From contig NZ_CM003769.1 in NCBI RefSeq assembly GCF_001547525.1, forward strand, positions 899,102-963,101: a stretch of 64,000 nucleotides of DNA. The letters are read 5' to 3'. A program made the translations under genes and the position numbers. Of this stretch, positions 23,998-31,553 are shown in pieces; position 1 is the stretch's first letter; each line of letters opens with the position of its first letter. Origin of the DNA: Burkholderia anthina. Its GTDB lineage: Bacteria; Pseudomonadota; Gammaproteobacteria; Burkholderiales; Burkholderiaceae. The notes below the pieces were generated by a model that was given only the letters and a program-made list of their open reading frames with translations, searched no databases and had not been told where the DNA came from.

Positions 23998-24317
23998 CGT
24001 GCGCCGACGTCCCGGTCGCCGTCGATCCGCTGCAACAGTGCGTCGCAGCGCGCACGCAGCGCCTGCAGTTCCGGCGAATGCGCGTCGAGCCGCACGCGTT
24101 CGCCGTGCACGACCGCGATGTCGTAGATCTCCTGCGCGATCGTCGCCGACGCGTATGCGATCCTGATCCGGTCGAGCCAGTCGCATTCGGCGCGCCGGCA
24201 CGCGAGCCACGCGCGCAACGCGCCGACCAGCTGGCTGGTCGTGAGCCAGGCGCCGGTGCGCATGCGCGCGGCGAGCTGGCTCGTCACGAGATAGGAGAGC
24301 AGGTCGGTCTGGGTCAC
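23994..24317 (-). CDS. Hypothetical protein, 107 aa, in the PLD operon
   Basis: Unknown, mainly helical protein starting VTQTDLLSYLVTSQLAARMRTG. The start is GTG at 24317 with an excellent AAGGAG 6 nt upstream; this GTG overlaps the mgtC-like stop (GTGA) and the protein's own stop overlaps the phospholipase ATG by 4 bp. The tight coupling indicates that all three act together. No signal peptide or membrane segment is seen. Repeated Arg-Ala-rich helices (RAWLACRRAECDWLDRIR) and a C-terminal LQALRARCDALLQRID suggest helical packing or a small coiled coil. Confidence 0.7.
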   Translation of the reverse strand: MTQTDLLSYLVTSQLAARMRTGAWLTTSQLVGALRAWLACRRAECDWLDRIRIAYASATIAQEIYDIAVVHGERVRLDAHSPELQALRARCDALLQRIDGDRDVGAR

Positions 24318-25018
24318 ACGAAACTCCTTGACGAGGTGTCGGGTTGACAGGTCCGCACGCACGCGATGTTTTGCAGCGTCTCGCAGATCGCCGCGAATTC
24401 CGGCCCGCTCGTGCGCGAGAACGAGACGGAGATGTCGTCGGTGTCCGGATCGTCGTCCGACTGCTGGACGATGAATCGTTTCACGCGCACGCGGCCGGGG
24501 CCGAGCGCTTCGTGCAGCGTGTTGAGCGTCAGGCCGCCGCGCTCGGCCACCAGCAGCAGCGTGCGTTGCTGGCGCTGCGCGATGAAACGGCGCTCGAGCG
24601 GCTTCACGCCTGCGAGGATCGCGAGCACGATCGCCGTCGCGCCGACCGACGCAACGACCATGCCGCCGCCCGCGGCAAGCCCGACGCCGGCCACGGCCCA
24701 CAGGCTCGCGGCCGTCGTCAACCCGCGCACCACTTCGCCGCGCAGCAGGATCGAGCCCGCGCCGAGGAAGCCGATGCCGGACACGACCTGCGCGGCGACC
24801 CGCGACGGATCGACCACGACGCCGTTCTGCCCGCGCACGTCCTCGAAGCCGAACGTCGACACCAGCATCACGAGCGCGGAGCCCACGCACACGAGCATGT
24901 GCGTGCGCAGCCCGGCGGCCCAGTTCAGGCGCTCGCGTTCGAGCCCGATCACGCTGCCGAGCAGCGCGGCCAGCAGCAGGCGTCCAAGCAATTCGAGGTG
25001 ACCGATCATGATGTGCAT
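24314..25018 (-). CDS. MgtC/SapB family membrane protein
   Basis: 234-aa inner-membrane protein with four to five hydrophobic helices in the first 140 residues (LLGRLLLAALLGSVIGLERE, MLVCVGSALVMLVS, VVSGIGFLGAGSILL, LTTAASLWAVAGVGLAAGGG) and a cytoplasmic C-terminal domain. The GLERE and GIGFLGAG signatures define the MgtC/SapB family, linked to low-magnesium growth, acid tolerance and F-ATPase modulation in pathogens. The start is uncertain: ATGs at 25018 and 25009 both lack a strong ribosome binding site. First gene of a five-gene minus-strand operon; divergent from the gene at 25187, so the 168 bp between should hold both promoters. Confidence 0.85.
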   Translation of the reverse strand: MHIMIGHLELLGRLLLAALLGSVIGLERERLNWAAGLRTHMLVCVGSALVMLVSTFGFEDVRGQNGVVVDPSRVAAQVVSGIGFLGAGSILLRGEVVRGLTTAASLWAVAGVGLAAGGGMVVASVGATAIVLAILAGVKPLERRFIAQRQQRTLLLVAERGGLTLNTLHEALGPGRVRVKRFIVQQSDDDPDTDDISVSFSRTSGPEFAAICETLQNIACVRTCQPDTSSRSFV

Positions 25019-25186
25019 CCGTTCGGGCCCTGCGCGAGGCGGGCCCGGTAGCGCTTCGATGCGGAAAAGGGACGCAAGCAGCGTGCCGGCCGGGCACGGT
25101 CCGTGCGCGCAAGGTCCGGGGTGTGCGCGGCGTGCATGCGGCGCGCATTTTTTGCATCGCCATCGCAGATAAGACAGGAGGCCACC

Positions 25187-25429
25187 TTGGCACATCAACA
25201 GGACGCACAGGTTCGGGACCCGTATCGCGGCCACGAGATTCTCGTGTGGGCGCGGCCCAACGAGCGCGGCGCATGGCGCGACGAGGTACAGGTATACGTC
25301 AACGGCGCGCGCATCGAGCTGGTGGTGCCGGAGGCAGCCGGCCCCGAATGGCTGACCGAGGTCGAGGCGCTGCGGGCAGGCGTCGAACGCGGCCGCTATT
25401 TGATCGATAAGCGCGTCGACGACGACTGA
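25187..25429 (+). CDS. Hypothetical protein, 80 aa
   Basis: Small soluble protein of unknown function containing the stretches RDPYRGHEILVWARPNE and WRDEVQVYVNGARIELV, and ending IDKRVDDD. The start is inferred as TTG at 25187 because AGGAGG lies 5 nt upstream; the ATG at 25103 has no such site and adds an unlikely Cys-rich leader. The alternating beta-like pattern (EILVW, VQVYVNG, IELVV) suggests a small beta-sheet protein. It precedes sdhB on the same strand by 86 bp; co-transcription is possible. Confidence 0.65.
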   Translation: MAHQQDAQVRDPYRGHEILVWARPNERGAWRDEVQVYVNGARIELVVPEAAGPEWLTEVEALRAGVERGRYLIDKRVDDD

Positions 25430-25515
25430 TCGGCATGGCGCTTGCGGCGCCGCGTGCCGCGACAGTATCCCGCACCACTCCGAGGACCCATGCCGGCTGG
25501 CGCCGGGAGGAAACG

Positions 25516-26223
25516 ATGAGCGATCCGCGCACCCTGCATATCTATCGTTACGACCCCGATCGGGACGCGCAGCCGTACCTGCAGCGCTACGAGATCGACG
25601 TGGACCCGGCCGACCGCATGCTGCTCGACGTGCTCGGCCGCGTGAAGCGCGACGACGAGACGCTCGCGTATCGCCGCTCTTGCCGGGAAGGCATTTGCGG
25701 CTCGGACGCGATGAACATCAACGGCAAGAACGGTCTCGCGTGCCTGACCAACATGCAGACGCTGCCGCGCGAGATCGTGCTGCGGCCATTGCCGGGGCTG
25801 CCGGTGGTGCGCGACCTGATCGTCGACATGACGGATTTCTTCAATCAGTACCACTCGATCCGCCCCTACCTGATCAACGACACGACGCCGCCCGCGCGCG
25901 AGCGGCTGCAGTCGCCGGAAGAGCGCGACCAGCTCGACGGGCTGTATGAATGCATCCTGTGCGCGTGCTGTTCGACGTCGTGCCCGAGCTACTGGTGGAA
26001 CCCGGACAAGTTCGTCGGCCCGGCCGGGCTGCTGCAGGCGTACCGGTTCATCGCCGATTCGCGCGATCTCGCGACGGCCGAGCGGCTCGACGATCTGGAG
26101 GATCCGTACCGGCTGTTCCGCTGCCGGACGATCATGAATTGCACGGACGTGTGCCCGAAGGGGCTGAATCCGACCAAGGCGATTTCGGAGATCCGGACGA
26201 TGTTGGTCAGGCGGACGGTGTGA
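25516..26223 (+). CDS. sdhB: Succinate dehydrogenase/fumarate reductase iron-sulfur subunit, orphan copy
   Basis: 235-aa SdhB that would carry electrons from a flavoprotein subunit to quinone. All cluster ligands are present: the [2Fe-2S] loop C56, C61, D64 and C76; the [4Fe-4S] set C146, C149, C152; and the [3Fe-4S] set C156, C203, C209, C213-Pro. GGGAGG lies 6 nt before the ATG. The N-terminus (MSDPRTLHIYRYDPD) is typical of proteobacterial SdhB. No sdhA, sdhC or sdhD is nearby, so it is probably a second copy. Its last codons are duplicated 540 bp downstream (see the remnant at 26724). Confidence 0.92.
   Translation: MSDPRTLHIYRYDPDRDAQPYLQRYEIDVDPADRMLLDVLGRVKRDDETLAYRRSCREGICGSDAMNINGKNGLACLTNMQTLPREIVLRPLPGLPVVRDLIVDMTDFFNQYHSIRPYLINDTTPPARERLQSPEERDQLDGLYECILCACCSTSCPSYWWNPDKFVGPAGLLQAYRFIADSRDLATAERLDDLEDPYRLFRCRTIMNCTDVCPKGLNPTKAISEIRTMLVRRTV
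26193..26221 (+). repeat. Direct repeat, left copy (sdhB 3' end)
   Basis: 29-nt segment coding for RTMLVRRTV at the end of sdhB; 27 of 29 bases match 26737-26765. The pair brackets the gene at 26253. Confidence 0.85.
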
Positions 26224-26252
26224 TATGCCACGTCTGAATGCTTGCTCCGGAC

Positions 26253-26684
26253 TTATGAAAATACCGAGATCAGTCGTTGGAGCAAAGGCATTTGGGCCGT
26301 CAACCGGTCCATCCTGGAAGGCGGCATGGCGATGAAGCGCAAGGGCGACGACTTCGATTGGTCGTAGTAGAAAATCGTGTCGTCGCCGTACTCCAGTTCC
26401 CGAGGAGCTGCATCGTTGATCGTGCGCACCGCGAAATACCTCTCCGCCAGCACATTCCCTGCCGACCCTATCACCCGGAGACGAATTTCGTCGCCGTCGC
26501 CAAGAGAGCGAGGTGCCCCACACAGCTCGATTTTGTATTGCTCGCCACCGAACTCTTTCGTTCCCCCGTTAAAAGCTTGAGTATAGTTTTCGCAACCCCC
26601 ATATGATTCGCGCAACATAAGAGACGGAATCGCCAAGACCAAAACGGCCGAGATCGCGATTAGATTTTTTCTGGTGACCTGCAT
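26253..26684 (-). CDS. Hypothetical exported or membrane-anchored protein, AT-richer
   Basis: 143-aa protein with a single N-terminal hydrophobic segment after positive residues (MQVTRKNLIAISAVLVLAIPSLML), so either secreted or anchored with a periplasmic domain. The remainder contains two Cys (YGGCENYTQ and IELCGAPRS) that could form a disulfide, and no recognised domain. Base composition is visibly lower in GC than the neighbours, and the gene with its flanks (26222-26723) lies between two copies of the sdhB 3' end, suggesting insertion of foreign DNA. No clear ribosome binding site was identified. Confidence 0.6.
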   Translation of the reverse strand: MQVTRKNLIAISAVLVLAIPSLMLRESYGGCENYTQAFNGGTKEFGGEQYKIELCGAPRSLGDGDEIRLRVIGSAGNVLAERYFAVRTINDAAPRELEYGDDTIFYYDQSKSSPLRFIAMPPSRMDRLTAQMPLLQRLISVFS

Positions 26685-26723
26685 ATTTCGCCCAGACTTA
26701 ATTATGGCAACGGGAATATATCA

Positions 26724-26767
26724 GGCTGTTTCGCTGCCGGACGATGCTGGTCAGACGGACGGTGTAG
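26724..26767 (+). pseudogene. Remnant of sdhB 3' end
   Basis: Reads in frame as LFRCRTMLVRRTV followed by a TAG stop. The first half matches sdhB at 26111-26132 (LFRCRT) and the second half matches 26193-26221 (RTMLVRRTV). It is thus an sdhB tail with an in-frame 69-bp (23-codon) deletion between two copies of the 9-mer CCGGACGAT, at 26124-26132 and 26193-26201. It contains three substitutions relative to the intact tail. Confidence 0.8.
26737..26765 (+). repeat. Direct repeat, right copy (sdhB 3' end)
   Basis: Matches 26193-26221 at 27 of 29 positions (T to C and G to A differences) and forms the second half of the sdhB remnant. Confidence 0.85.
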
Positions 26768-26810
26768 GGTCGCGCGTTCGGCGGGCGCGCCGCGTACATT
26801 CCTCCCTTGG

Positions 26811-27833
26811 CTATTTTTCGGCGACCGTGTCCGCATGCGCGGCCGGGCGCCGCGCCGCGGGCCGCTCGACGCCCGGATAGAACTGCCTCGCCCAGCGCTG
26901 AAACACCGGGTACGGTCCGTCACCGGCACCCGGCGTACCGTAGCCCGTGTAGTCGCGATTGTTCCACACCATGATGTCTTCCTTGAACACGGGCACCAGC
27001 CACAGCCGGTGCAGCACGCGGCCGAGCGCGGCGTAGACGAGCCGCTGCAACGGCGCCGGCCATCTCGCCAGCCACGAGAAGCGGAATGCGATGCCGTCGC
27101 GGAAGGTCCAGCGCAGCGGCGCGATCTGCACGCCGCACGCGAAGATCTTCGCTTCGAGGCCGATCGCCTTCATTTCATGGTCGGACGACACGCAGCCGAG
27201 GCCATGAACGCCGATCAGCGTGCTCCATCTGATGTTCTTCCATGCCATGTCCACCTGCATCGAAATGCGCGGCCCGTCGATCACGGGCGCATGCGGTTTC
27301 ATGTCCTTCCAGCGATGCAGCGCGCCGAAATGTTCGAGGTCGTAGCCGTTTTCCGGCAGGTTCTGCATCACGCCGCGCAGCGTGAATGCCTGGCCGACCG
27401 GCGCCGAGAAGCCGGTCATGTCCACTTCGGGCAACTCCCACGTCGGCGCCAGTCCGTCGGCGTTCTGCCATACGAACACGAAGCCGTTCCATTCGCGAAC
27501 GTGCCATGTGCGAAGCACCAGTTCCTGGCTACCCTTCATGCAGCGGGCCGTGGTGCGCCGGCCGTCGGGGCCGTACGCGTAGTGATGGAACGGACAGACG
27601 ATCTGCTCGCCGTCGACGGTGCCCCCGTGGCCGAGATGCGCGCCCTGATGCGGGCAATATGCGTCGACCGCACACGCGACGCCCGAGGCCGTCCGGTACA
27701 GCACGACATCGCGTCCCATGAAAGGCGTCGTGAGCACGGCCCCGCGCTTCAGCTCGCGGCTGAAACACAGCGCGAACCATCCGTCCGGATAGGGCAGCGG
27801 GGCGGCTTCGTCGACGGGGCTGGCTGCATTCAT
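26811..27833 (-). CDS. Rieske non-heme iron oxygenase, KshA-type (second of pair)
   Basis: 340-aa oxygenase subunit. Residues 14-123 form the Rieske domain with C60-x-H62 and C80-x2-H83 ligating the [2Fe-2S] cluster. The catalytic domain holds the mononuclear iron triad H168 and H173 (DLEHFGALH) with D286 (EDIMVW), followed by the terminal FQRWARQFYP. This layout matches the KshA/cholesterol-7-desaturase (DAF-36/Neverland) branch acting on terpenoid or steroid-like substrates, rather than the aromatic dioxygenases. The start at 27833 is preferred because CAGGAG lies 7 nt upstream; an ATG at 27863 overlaps the preceding stop (ATGA). Last gene of the terpene cluster. No reductase or ferredoxin is adjacent. 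Confidence 0.85.
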   Translation of the reverse strand: MNAASPVDEAAPLPYPDGWFALCFSRELKRGAVLTTPFMGRDVVLYRTASGVACAVDAYCPHQGAHLGHGGTVDGEQIVCPFHHYAYGPDGRRTTARCMKGSQELVLRTWHVREWNGFVFVWQNADGLAPTWELPEVDMTGFSAPVGQAFTLRGVMQNLPENGYDLEHFGALHRWKDMKPHAPVIDGPRISMQVDMAWKNIRWSTLIGVHGLGCVSSDHEMKAIGLEAKIFACGVQIAPLRWTFRDGIAFRFSWLARWPAPLQRLVYAALGRVLHRLWLVPVFKEDIMVWNNRDYTGYGTPGAGDGPYPVFQRWARQFYPGVERPAARRPAAHADTVAEK

Positions 27834-27859
27834 CGCGCGCTCCTGCGTCGGCATGGCGT

Positions 27860-28924
27860 TCATCGCGCGAATGCCCGGTCGGCGTGGGCGACGGCCGCCG
27901 GCACGGCGTCGTGTTGCCCGTGTTGCCCGTCGGGCGCGTCGCCGAGGGCTTGCGGATAGAACTGCGCGGCCCAGCGCCGGAACGTCATGATCGGCATCTC
28001 GCCGGCCATCAGCGTCGGGCGCGCGTCGTAGTCGCGGTGATCCCAGATGCGCAGGTCGCGCTTGAATTGCGGCACGAACCACAACCGGTACGCGGCGCTC
28101 ACGAGCATCTCGTGCAGCGCGCGGCGCAGCGGCGACGGCCACGCCGACGCGCGTTCGACGCGCAGCGCGACGAATTCGCGGCAGGTCCAGCGATCGGGTT
28201 CGATCTGCGTCGGGAACAGCACGACGCGCGCGTGCAGCCCGAGGTCCGGCAGTTCCATGCGCGCGGCCATGCAGCCCAGGCCGTGCATCGTGATGTCCAG
28301 CAGCAACCGTTGCCCGAGCAGCACGAGCGTCGAGCGCATCGTCATCCGGTGGCCGTCGGCTTGCGGCGGCTCCAGCACGGGATTCGACCACCCGTGCACC
28401 GGGCTGAAATGATTGACGTCGACGCCGTTCTCGGCCGGATTCTGCAGGCTGCCGTTCAGCGTGTGGCACTGGCCGCGCGGCCGCGAATAGCCCGTGAGGT
28501 CCAACTCGGGCAGCGACCACCGCGGCGCGGCGCCCGCACGGTCCTGCCACGCGAGCACGACGCCGTTCCATTCGCACACGTGGCGCTGCCGCAGCACGGC
28601 GGCGGGCGGCTTGCCGTCGCGCCCGGCCCGCACGCAAGTGCCGTCCGGCGCGAACGCGAGATGATGGAACGGGCACACGATCTCCTCGCCGCGCACGATG
28701 CCGCCGTGCCCGAGATGGGCGCCGAGGTGCGGGCAATGCGGCGCGACCGCACGAATCAGGCCGGATGCCGTTCGATAGAGCACGACGTCCTCGCCCATGA
28801 AGCGCGTGACGACGAGCGCGCCGGGTTTGACGTCGCGGCTGTACGCCAGCGCGAACCAGCCGTCCGGGTAGCGAGGTCGCGCCGCCGCGGCGGGGTCGGG
28901 CGGGAAATGAATCGATGAATGCAT
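27860..28924 (-). CDS. Rieske non-heme iron oxygenase, KshA-type (first of pair)
   Basis: 354-aa relative of the next gene, sharing YPDGWFAL, HLGAHLGHGG and FRRWAAQFYP but otherwise well diverged, so the pair is an old duplication with likely distinct steps. Rieske ligands are C64, H66, C84, H87; iron ligands H172, H177 (DVNHFSPVH) and D290 (RDLRIW). The start at 28924 has GGAG 8 nt upstream; ATG 28930 is too close to it. It follows the terpene synthase by 14 bp and reaches the next Rieske gene with a 4-bp overlap if that gene starts at 27863. A hydroxylase or desaturase role on the cyclised terpene is inferred from context. Confidence 0.85.
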   Translation of the reverse strand: MHSSIHFPPDPAAAARPRYPDGWFALAYSRDVKPGALVVTRFMGEDVVLYRTASGLIRAVAPHCPHLGAHLGHGGIVRGEEIVCPFHHLAFAPDGTCVRAGRDGKPPAAVLRQRHVCEWNGVVLAWQDRAGAAPRWSLPELDLTGYSRPRGQCHTLNGSLQNPAENGVDVNHFSPVHGWSNPVLEPPQADGHRMTMRSTLVLLGQRLLLDITMHGLGCMAARMELPDLGLHARVVLFPTQIEPDRWTCREFVALRVERASAWPSPLRRALHEMLVSAAYRLWFVPQFKRDLRIWDHRDYDARPTLMAGEMPIMTFRRWAAQFYPQALGDAPDGQHGQHDAVPAAVAHADRAFAR

Positions 28925-28938
28925 GCGCATGTCTCCGT

Positions 28939-30033
28939 TCACCAGCGCGAATCGCGACGGTCGCGCACGGCGATTTCGTCGAGTGTCGGGAGCGCCGTCA
29001 TCGCGATTTCGCCCCCTGTGAAGCGCCCGCCACCGAAATCGTCGCCGTGGTAGCGGGTGCTGAACGCGTGAAACTCCGCATTGCCCGCACTCATGTAGCC
29101 GAGCTCCGTCACGTACGCGTGCGCGTCGGCGTCGCCTGCCAGCACGCCGGTGGCTACCGCCTGCTGTGCGTCGATCAGGCGGCGTTCGTTCGCCGTGCAG
29201 AGCGCGGCCAACCGGTCGAGCGCCGCCTGAACGTCCAATTCCTCCACGCGCATCAGGATCCACACGGCGTTGAAGCGCTCGCGTGCGGACCGTTCCTTGC
29301 GAAACGAGAACAGGTCGTTGACGAGGATCACCGAATCGATCGCGGCGTTACGCGCGTCGGCCAGTGCCGCGTATTGCGCGAGGCGCTGCCCCATGTCGAC
29401 GTCGAGCGCATATTCGGTGAGCAGCGTGATCCAGTGTCCGAAGCCCTCGACCCGGCGAAACGCCAGATAATCGGCGAGCGACAGGCGCGCCGCGTCGGTC
29501 GCCGTCGGGGCGGCCTGCGTGCGGATCTGTTCGCGGATGCATTCGACGAGCCGCTGCCGGAACGCCGGACGCGCGTCGAGTACGGTGCGCATCGCGCGCA
29601 GCGTGTCGTACAGCAGTTGCGCGGCAGGCGCATCGGCCGGCGGCGGCGTGCCGTCGACCGCGGCGAGGAAATGAGCGTGCAACGCGTCGAGCCCCGCCTG
29701 ATCGCCCGTGCGCGCGAGATGCGTGAAGGCATCGTCCATCAGCGTCGTGACGTTCATCATGCGATGGATCGCGTACACGCGATCGGGCCGCGCGTTCGGG
29801 TAGCACAGGCTGCCGTATGCGGGAATTCGCTGCGCGAGGAAACGGCGAGCCGCCGCCTCGCTGCGATAATGCCGCAGGATGTACGGGTAGTCGTCGATCG
29901 CAAGCTGCTGCTCGATCGCTTGATGCTGAGGGTGCCGGGCGAGCGGCAGCGACAGACGCGGCAGCGGCAGCACCAGCGTGTCCGTCGCGCCCGATGGGGC
30001 GGCCGCGGCGGGCGGCGTTCCGGATGCGTGCAT
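28939..30033 (-). CDS. Class I terpene synthase family protein
   Basis: 364-aa protein with the bacterial class I terpene cyclase fold signatures: a metal-binding region LMDDAFTHLA (D100-H105), the diphosphate-sensing RRVEG (193-197), the intact NSE triad NDLFSFRKE (N239, S243, E247), and the RY pair FSTRYHGD (327-328). The Asp-rich motif lacks its distal acidic residue (DDAFTH rather than DDxxD or DDxxxE). GGAGG precedes the ATG at 30033, 13 bp after the methyltransferase stop. It would ionise and cyclise a prenyl diphosphate, possibly a C-methylated one supplied by that methyltransferase. Product unknown. Confidence 0.85.
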   Translation of the reverse strand: MHASGTPPAAAAPSGATDTLVLPLPRLSLPLARHPQHQAIEQQLAIDDYPYILRHYRSEAAARRFLAQRIPAYGSLCYPNARPDRVYAIHRMMNVTTLMDDAFTHLARTGDQAGLDALHAHFLAAVDGTPPPADAPAAQLLYDTLRAMRTVLDARPAFRQRLVECIREQIRTQAAPTATDAARLSLADYLAFRRVEGFGHWITLLTEYALDVDMGQRLAQYAALADARNAAIDSVILVNDLFSFRKERSARERFNAVWILMRVEELDVQAALDRLAALCTANERRLIDAQQAVATGVLAGDADAHAYVTELGYMSAGNAEFHAFSTRYHGDDFGGGRFTGGEIAMTALPTLDEIAVRDRRDSRW

Positions 30034-30046
30034 GCGGGCCTCCGGG

Positions 30047-31009
30047 TTACGCGTTGGGTTTGACCGCGACGATGCTGTAGGTCGACACCTTGTTCTTGAT
30101 CAGCGCGACGGACCAGTTTTCCGCGAGCACGCGCAACTCTTCCAGCGTGTCCGGCGCGCGGTGCGGAAAATGGCGATCGATGTTGGCCTTGGCATCCATC
30201 AGCCAGCGCGCGACGTCGATGTTCGACGGCAGCACGCGCATGTCGCGGATCGCGAACCCGGCGTCGATCAGCACCTGCCTGAAATAGTCGGGCGTCTTGC
30301 GATGCTTGCACGCGATCCGGTCGACCTCGTCCGGCGTGTCGGACTGGTATTCGTTCAGATCGACGTTGTACAGATTGTCCGAGATGACGACCGAGCCGCC
30401 GCTGCGCACACGCGCATGCAGCGCGCGCATCGCCTTTTCGTACAGCGCGTTCGGGAAATGCGAGATCACGCCGCGGATGATCACGAGATCGTACGGCGTC
30501 GCGTGATCGGGCAGCCGATCGACGTCCTGCGCGTTGCACTGATACAGGTTGATGCGCCCGGCGAGCCCGTGCTGCGCATGAAAACGTGCGCAGTACTCGA
30601 GCTGTTCGCGACTGACGTTGACGCCGTCGAGGCGCATGCAGCCCGGGAAACGGTCGGCGAGATACTTGAGGATGTAGCCCCAGCCGCAGCCGATGTCGAG
30701 AATGCGCTCGACGCGCGCGGGAACGGGATCGTCGAAGCCGGCGAGGCCAAGCTGGCGTTCGAAGTAGCGAATGCCCGACTCGTCGAGCGAGATCGGCGGC
30801 GTGGAGCGCGGATCGTCGTAGACGCCGAACTGGAACAACAGATATTCGCCGATCGCCTTGCGCCAGTCGTCCGGGCTGCCGGCGTAGGTCGTCTGCACTT
30901 TCCGCTCGTAATCGCTCACCGTGTCGCCATGCAGCACCCGGATCGGCAGGGCGGGCGCCGGATGTGCTGCCCGCATGTCGGCGATCGCCTGTTCGCTGAC
31001 CTGATTCAT
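30047..31009 (-). CDS. SAM-dependent methyltransferase, probable prenyl-diphosphate C-methyltransferase
   Basis: 320-aa class I methyltransferase. The SAM-binding motif I is ILDIGCGWG (103-111), motif II region [14 protein letters not shown] (128-140), and a post-motif [11 protein letters not shown]. Upstream helices include [12 protein letters not shown] (55-66), a stretch typical of small-molecule C-methyltransferases. First gene of a four-gene minus-strand set; the ATG at 31009 follows GAGG. By analogy with geranyl-PP methyltransferase/2-methylisoborneol synthase and with the sodorifen farnesyl-PP methyltransferase SodC, which sit beside their cyclases, it likely methylates the prenyl diphosphate before cyclisation. 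Substrate is inferred only from the neighbour. Confidence 0.8.
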   Translation of the reverse strand: MNQVSEQAIADMRAAHPAPALPIRVLHGDTVSDYERKVQTTYAGSPDDWRKAIGEYLLFQFGVYDDPRSTPPISLDESGIRYFERQLGLAGFDDPVPARVERILDIGCGWGYILKYLADRFPGCMRLDGVNVSREQLEYCARFHAQHGLAGRINLYQCNAQDVDRLPDHATPYDLVIIRGVISHFPNALYEKAMRALHARVRSGGSVVISDNLYNVDLNEYQSDTPDEVDRIACKHRKTPDYFRQVLIDAGFAIRDMRVLPSNIDVARWLMDAKANIDRHFPHRAPDTLEELRVLAENWSVALIKNKVSTYSIVAVKPNA

Positions 31010-31030
31010 CGGAATCCTCGCGTCGTTTAT

Positions 31031-31052
31031 TTTTTGTCAAACTGGACAAAAA
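31031..31052. promoter_or_regulatory. Inverted repeat, putative operator of terpene cluster
   Basis: TTTTTGTC-N6-GACAAAAA, perfect 8-bp arms, 22-43 bp before the methyltransferase ATG. On the minus strand a TTGTTT and an AT-rich AAATAA flank it at about 17-nt spacing, so the repeat would sit within a promoter, a repressor-like position. The core GTCAAACTGGAC (31036-31047) recurs exactly at 38126-38137. Confidence 0.5.
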
Positions 31053-31512
31053 CAATACCCGCCGATCGAGCGGCAGCACACGTCTTCACGAAACGCCGGA
31101 ACGAAAAAAGCACGTGCCGATACGTACGATCGTGCGATTGAATAAAACGATGTAATGCTTTCGTTGAAACGTTATGAAGGTGAAAGATCCGTGCGCATTT
31201 ATAGAATCCCCGGATAAATGGCGGAAAGGGCGCCGTGACGCGGCATCGCGAGGCAGGCCCGATCATGCGCGGGATGCCTGGCGACGCGGGTTGCACCGGC
31301 TGGCCGGTTCGGCTCCGTATGTGACTCGCATTTTCACGATTCGGATACTGCGATCGTGAACCGGAAACGAAGTGTCTTTGTTATATGAGAGGCGATTCGA
31401 TTTTTCAAGAATCTTCCCGTCTGTTTTAAAAACACGGGAAAACAGGCGCCGATAAAGATATTGAAATCGCGATCGTCAATGACGGTGGGGATCGTTTCGA
31501 TTCGATGAATCG

Positions 31513-31553
31513 AAAAAGCAGCCGCGCCGCGAACGAATCGCGCACGCGGCTGC
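31513..31553 (-). terminator. Rho-independent terminator of the HAD gene
   Basis: On the minus strand GCAGCCGCG and CGCGGCTGC (9-bp stem; loop 18 nt containing a small inner hairpin) are followed by TTTTT. It lies about 90 bp downstream of the HAD stop codon. Confidence 0.75.

Noticed and set aside
26222..26723. An integrative element or integron cassette
   Set aside because: The flanking repeats are suggestive, but there is no integrase, transposase or attC-like hairpin, so only the repeat and the insert are reported.
28939..31009. Assignment as 2-methylisoborneol synthase and geranyl-PP methyltransferase
   Set aside because: The metal motif (DDAFTH), the shorter cyclase N-terminus and the two added oxygenases do not match that system closely enough; substrate chain length cannot be told by eye.
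31031..31052. The inverted repeat as a terminator
   Set aside because: The stem is AT-rich and lies directly upstream of a start codon with no gene ending there.
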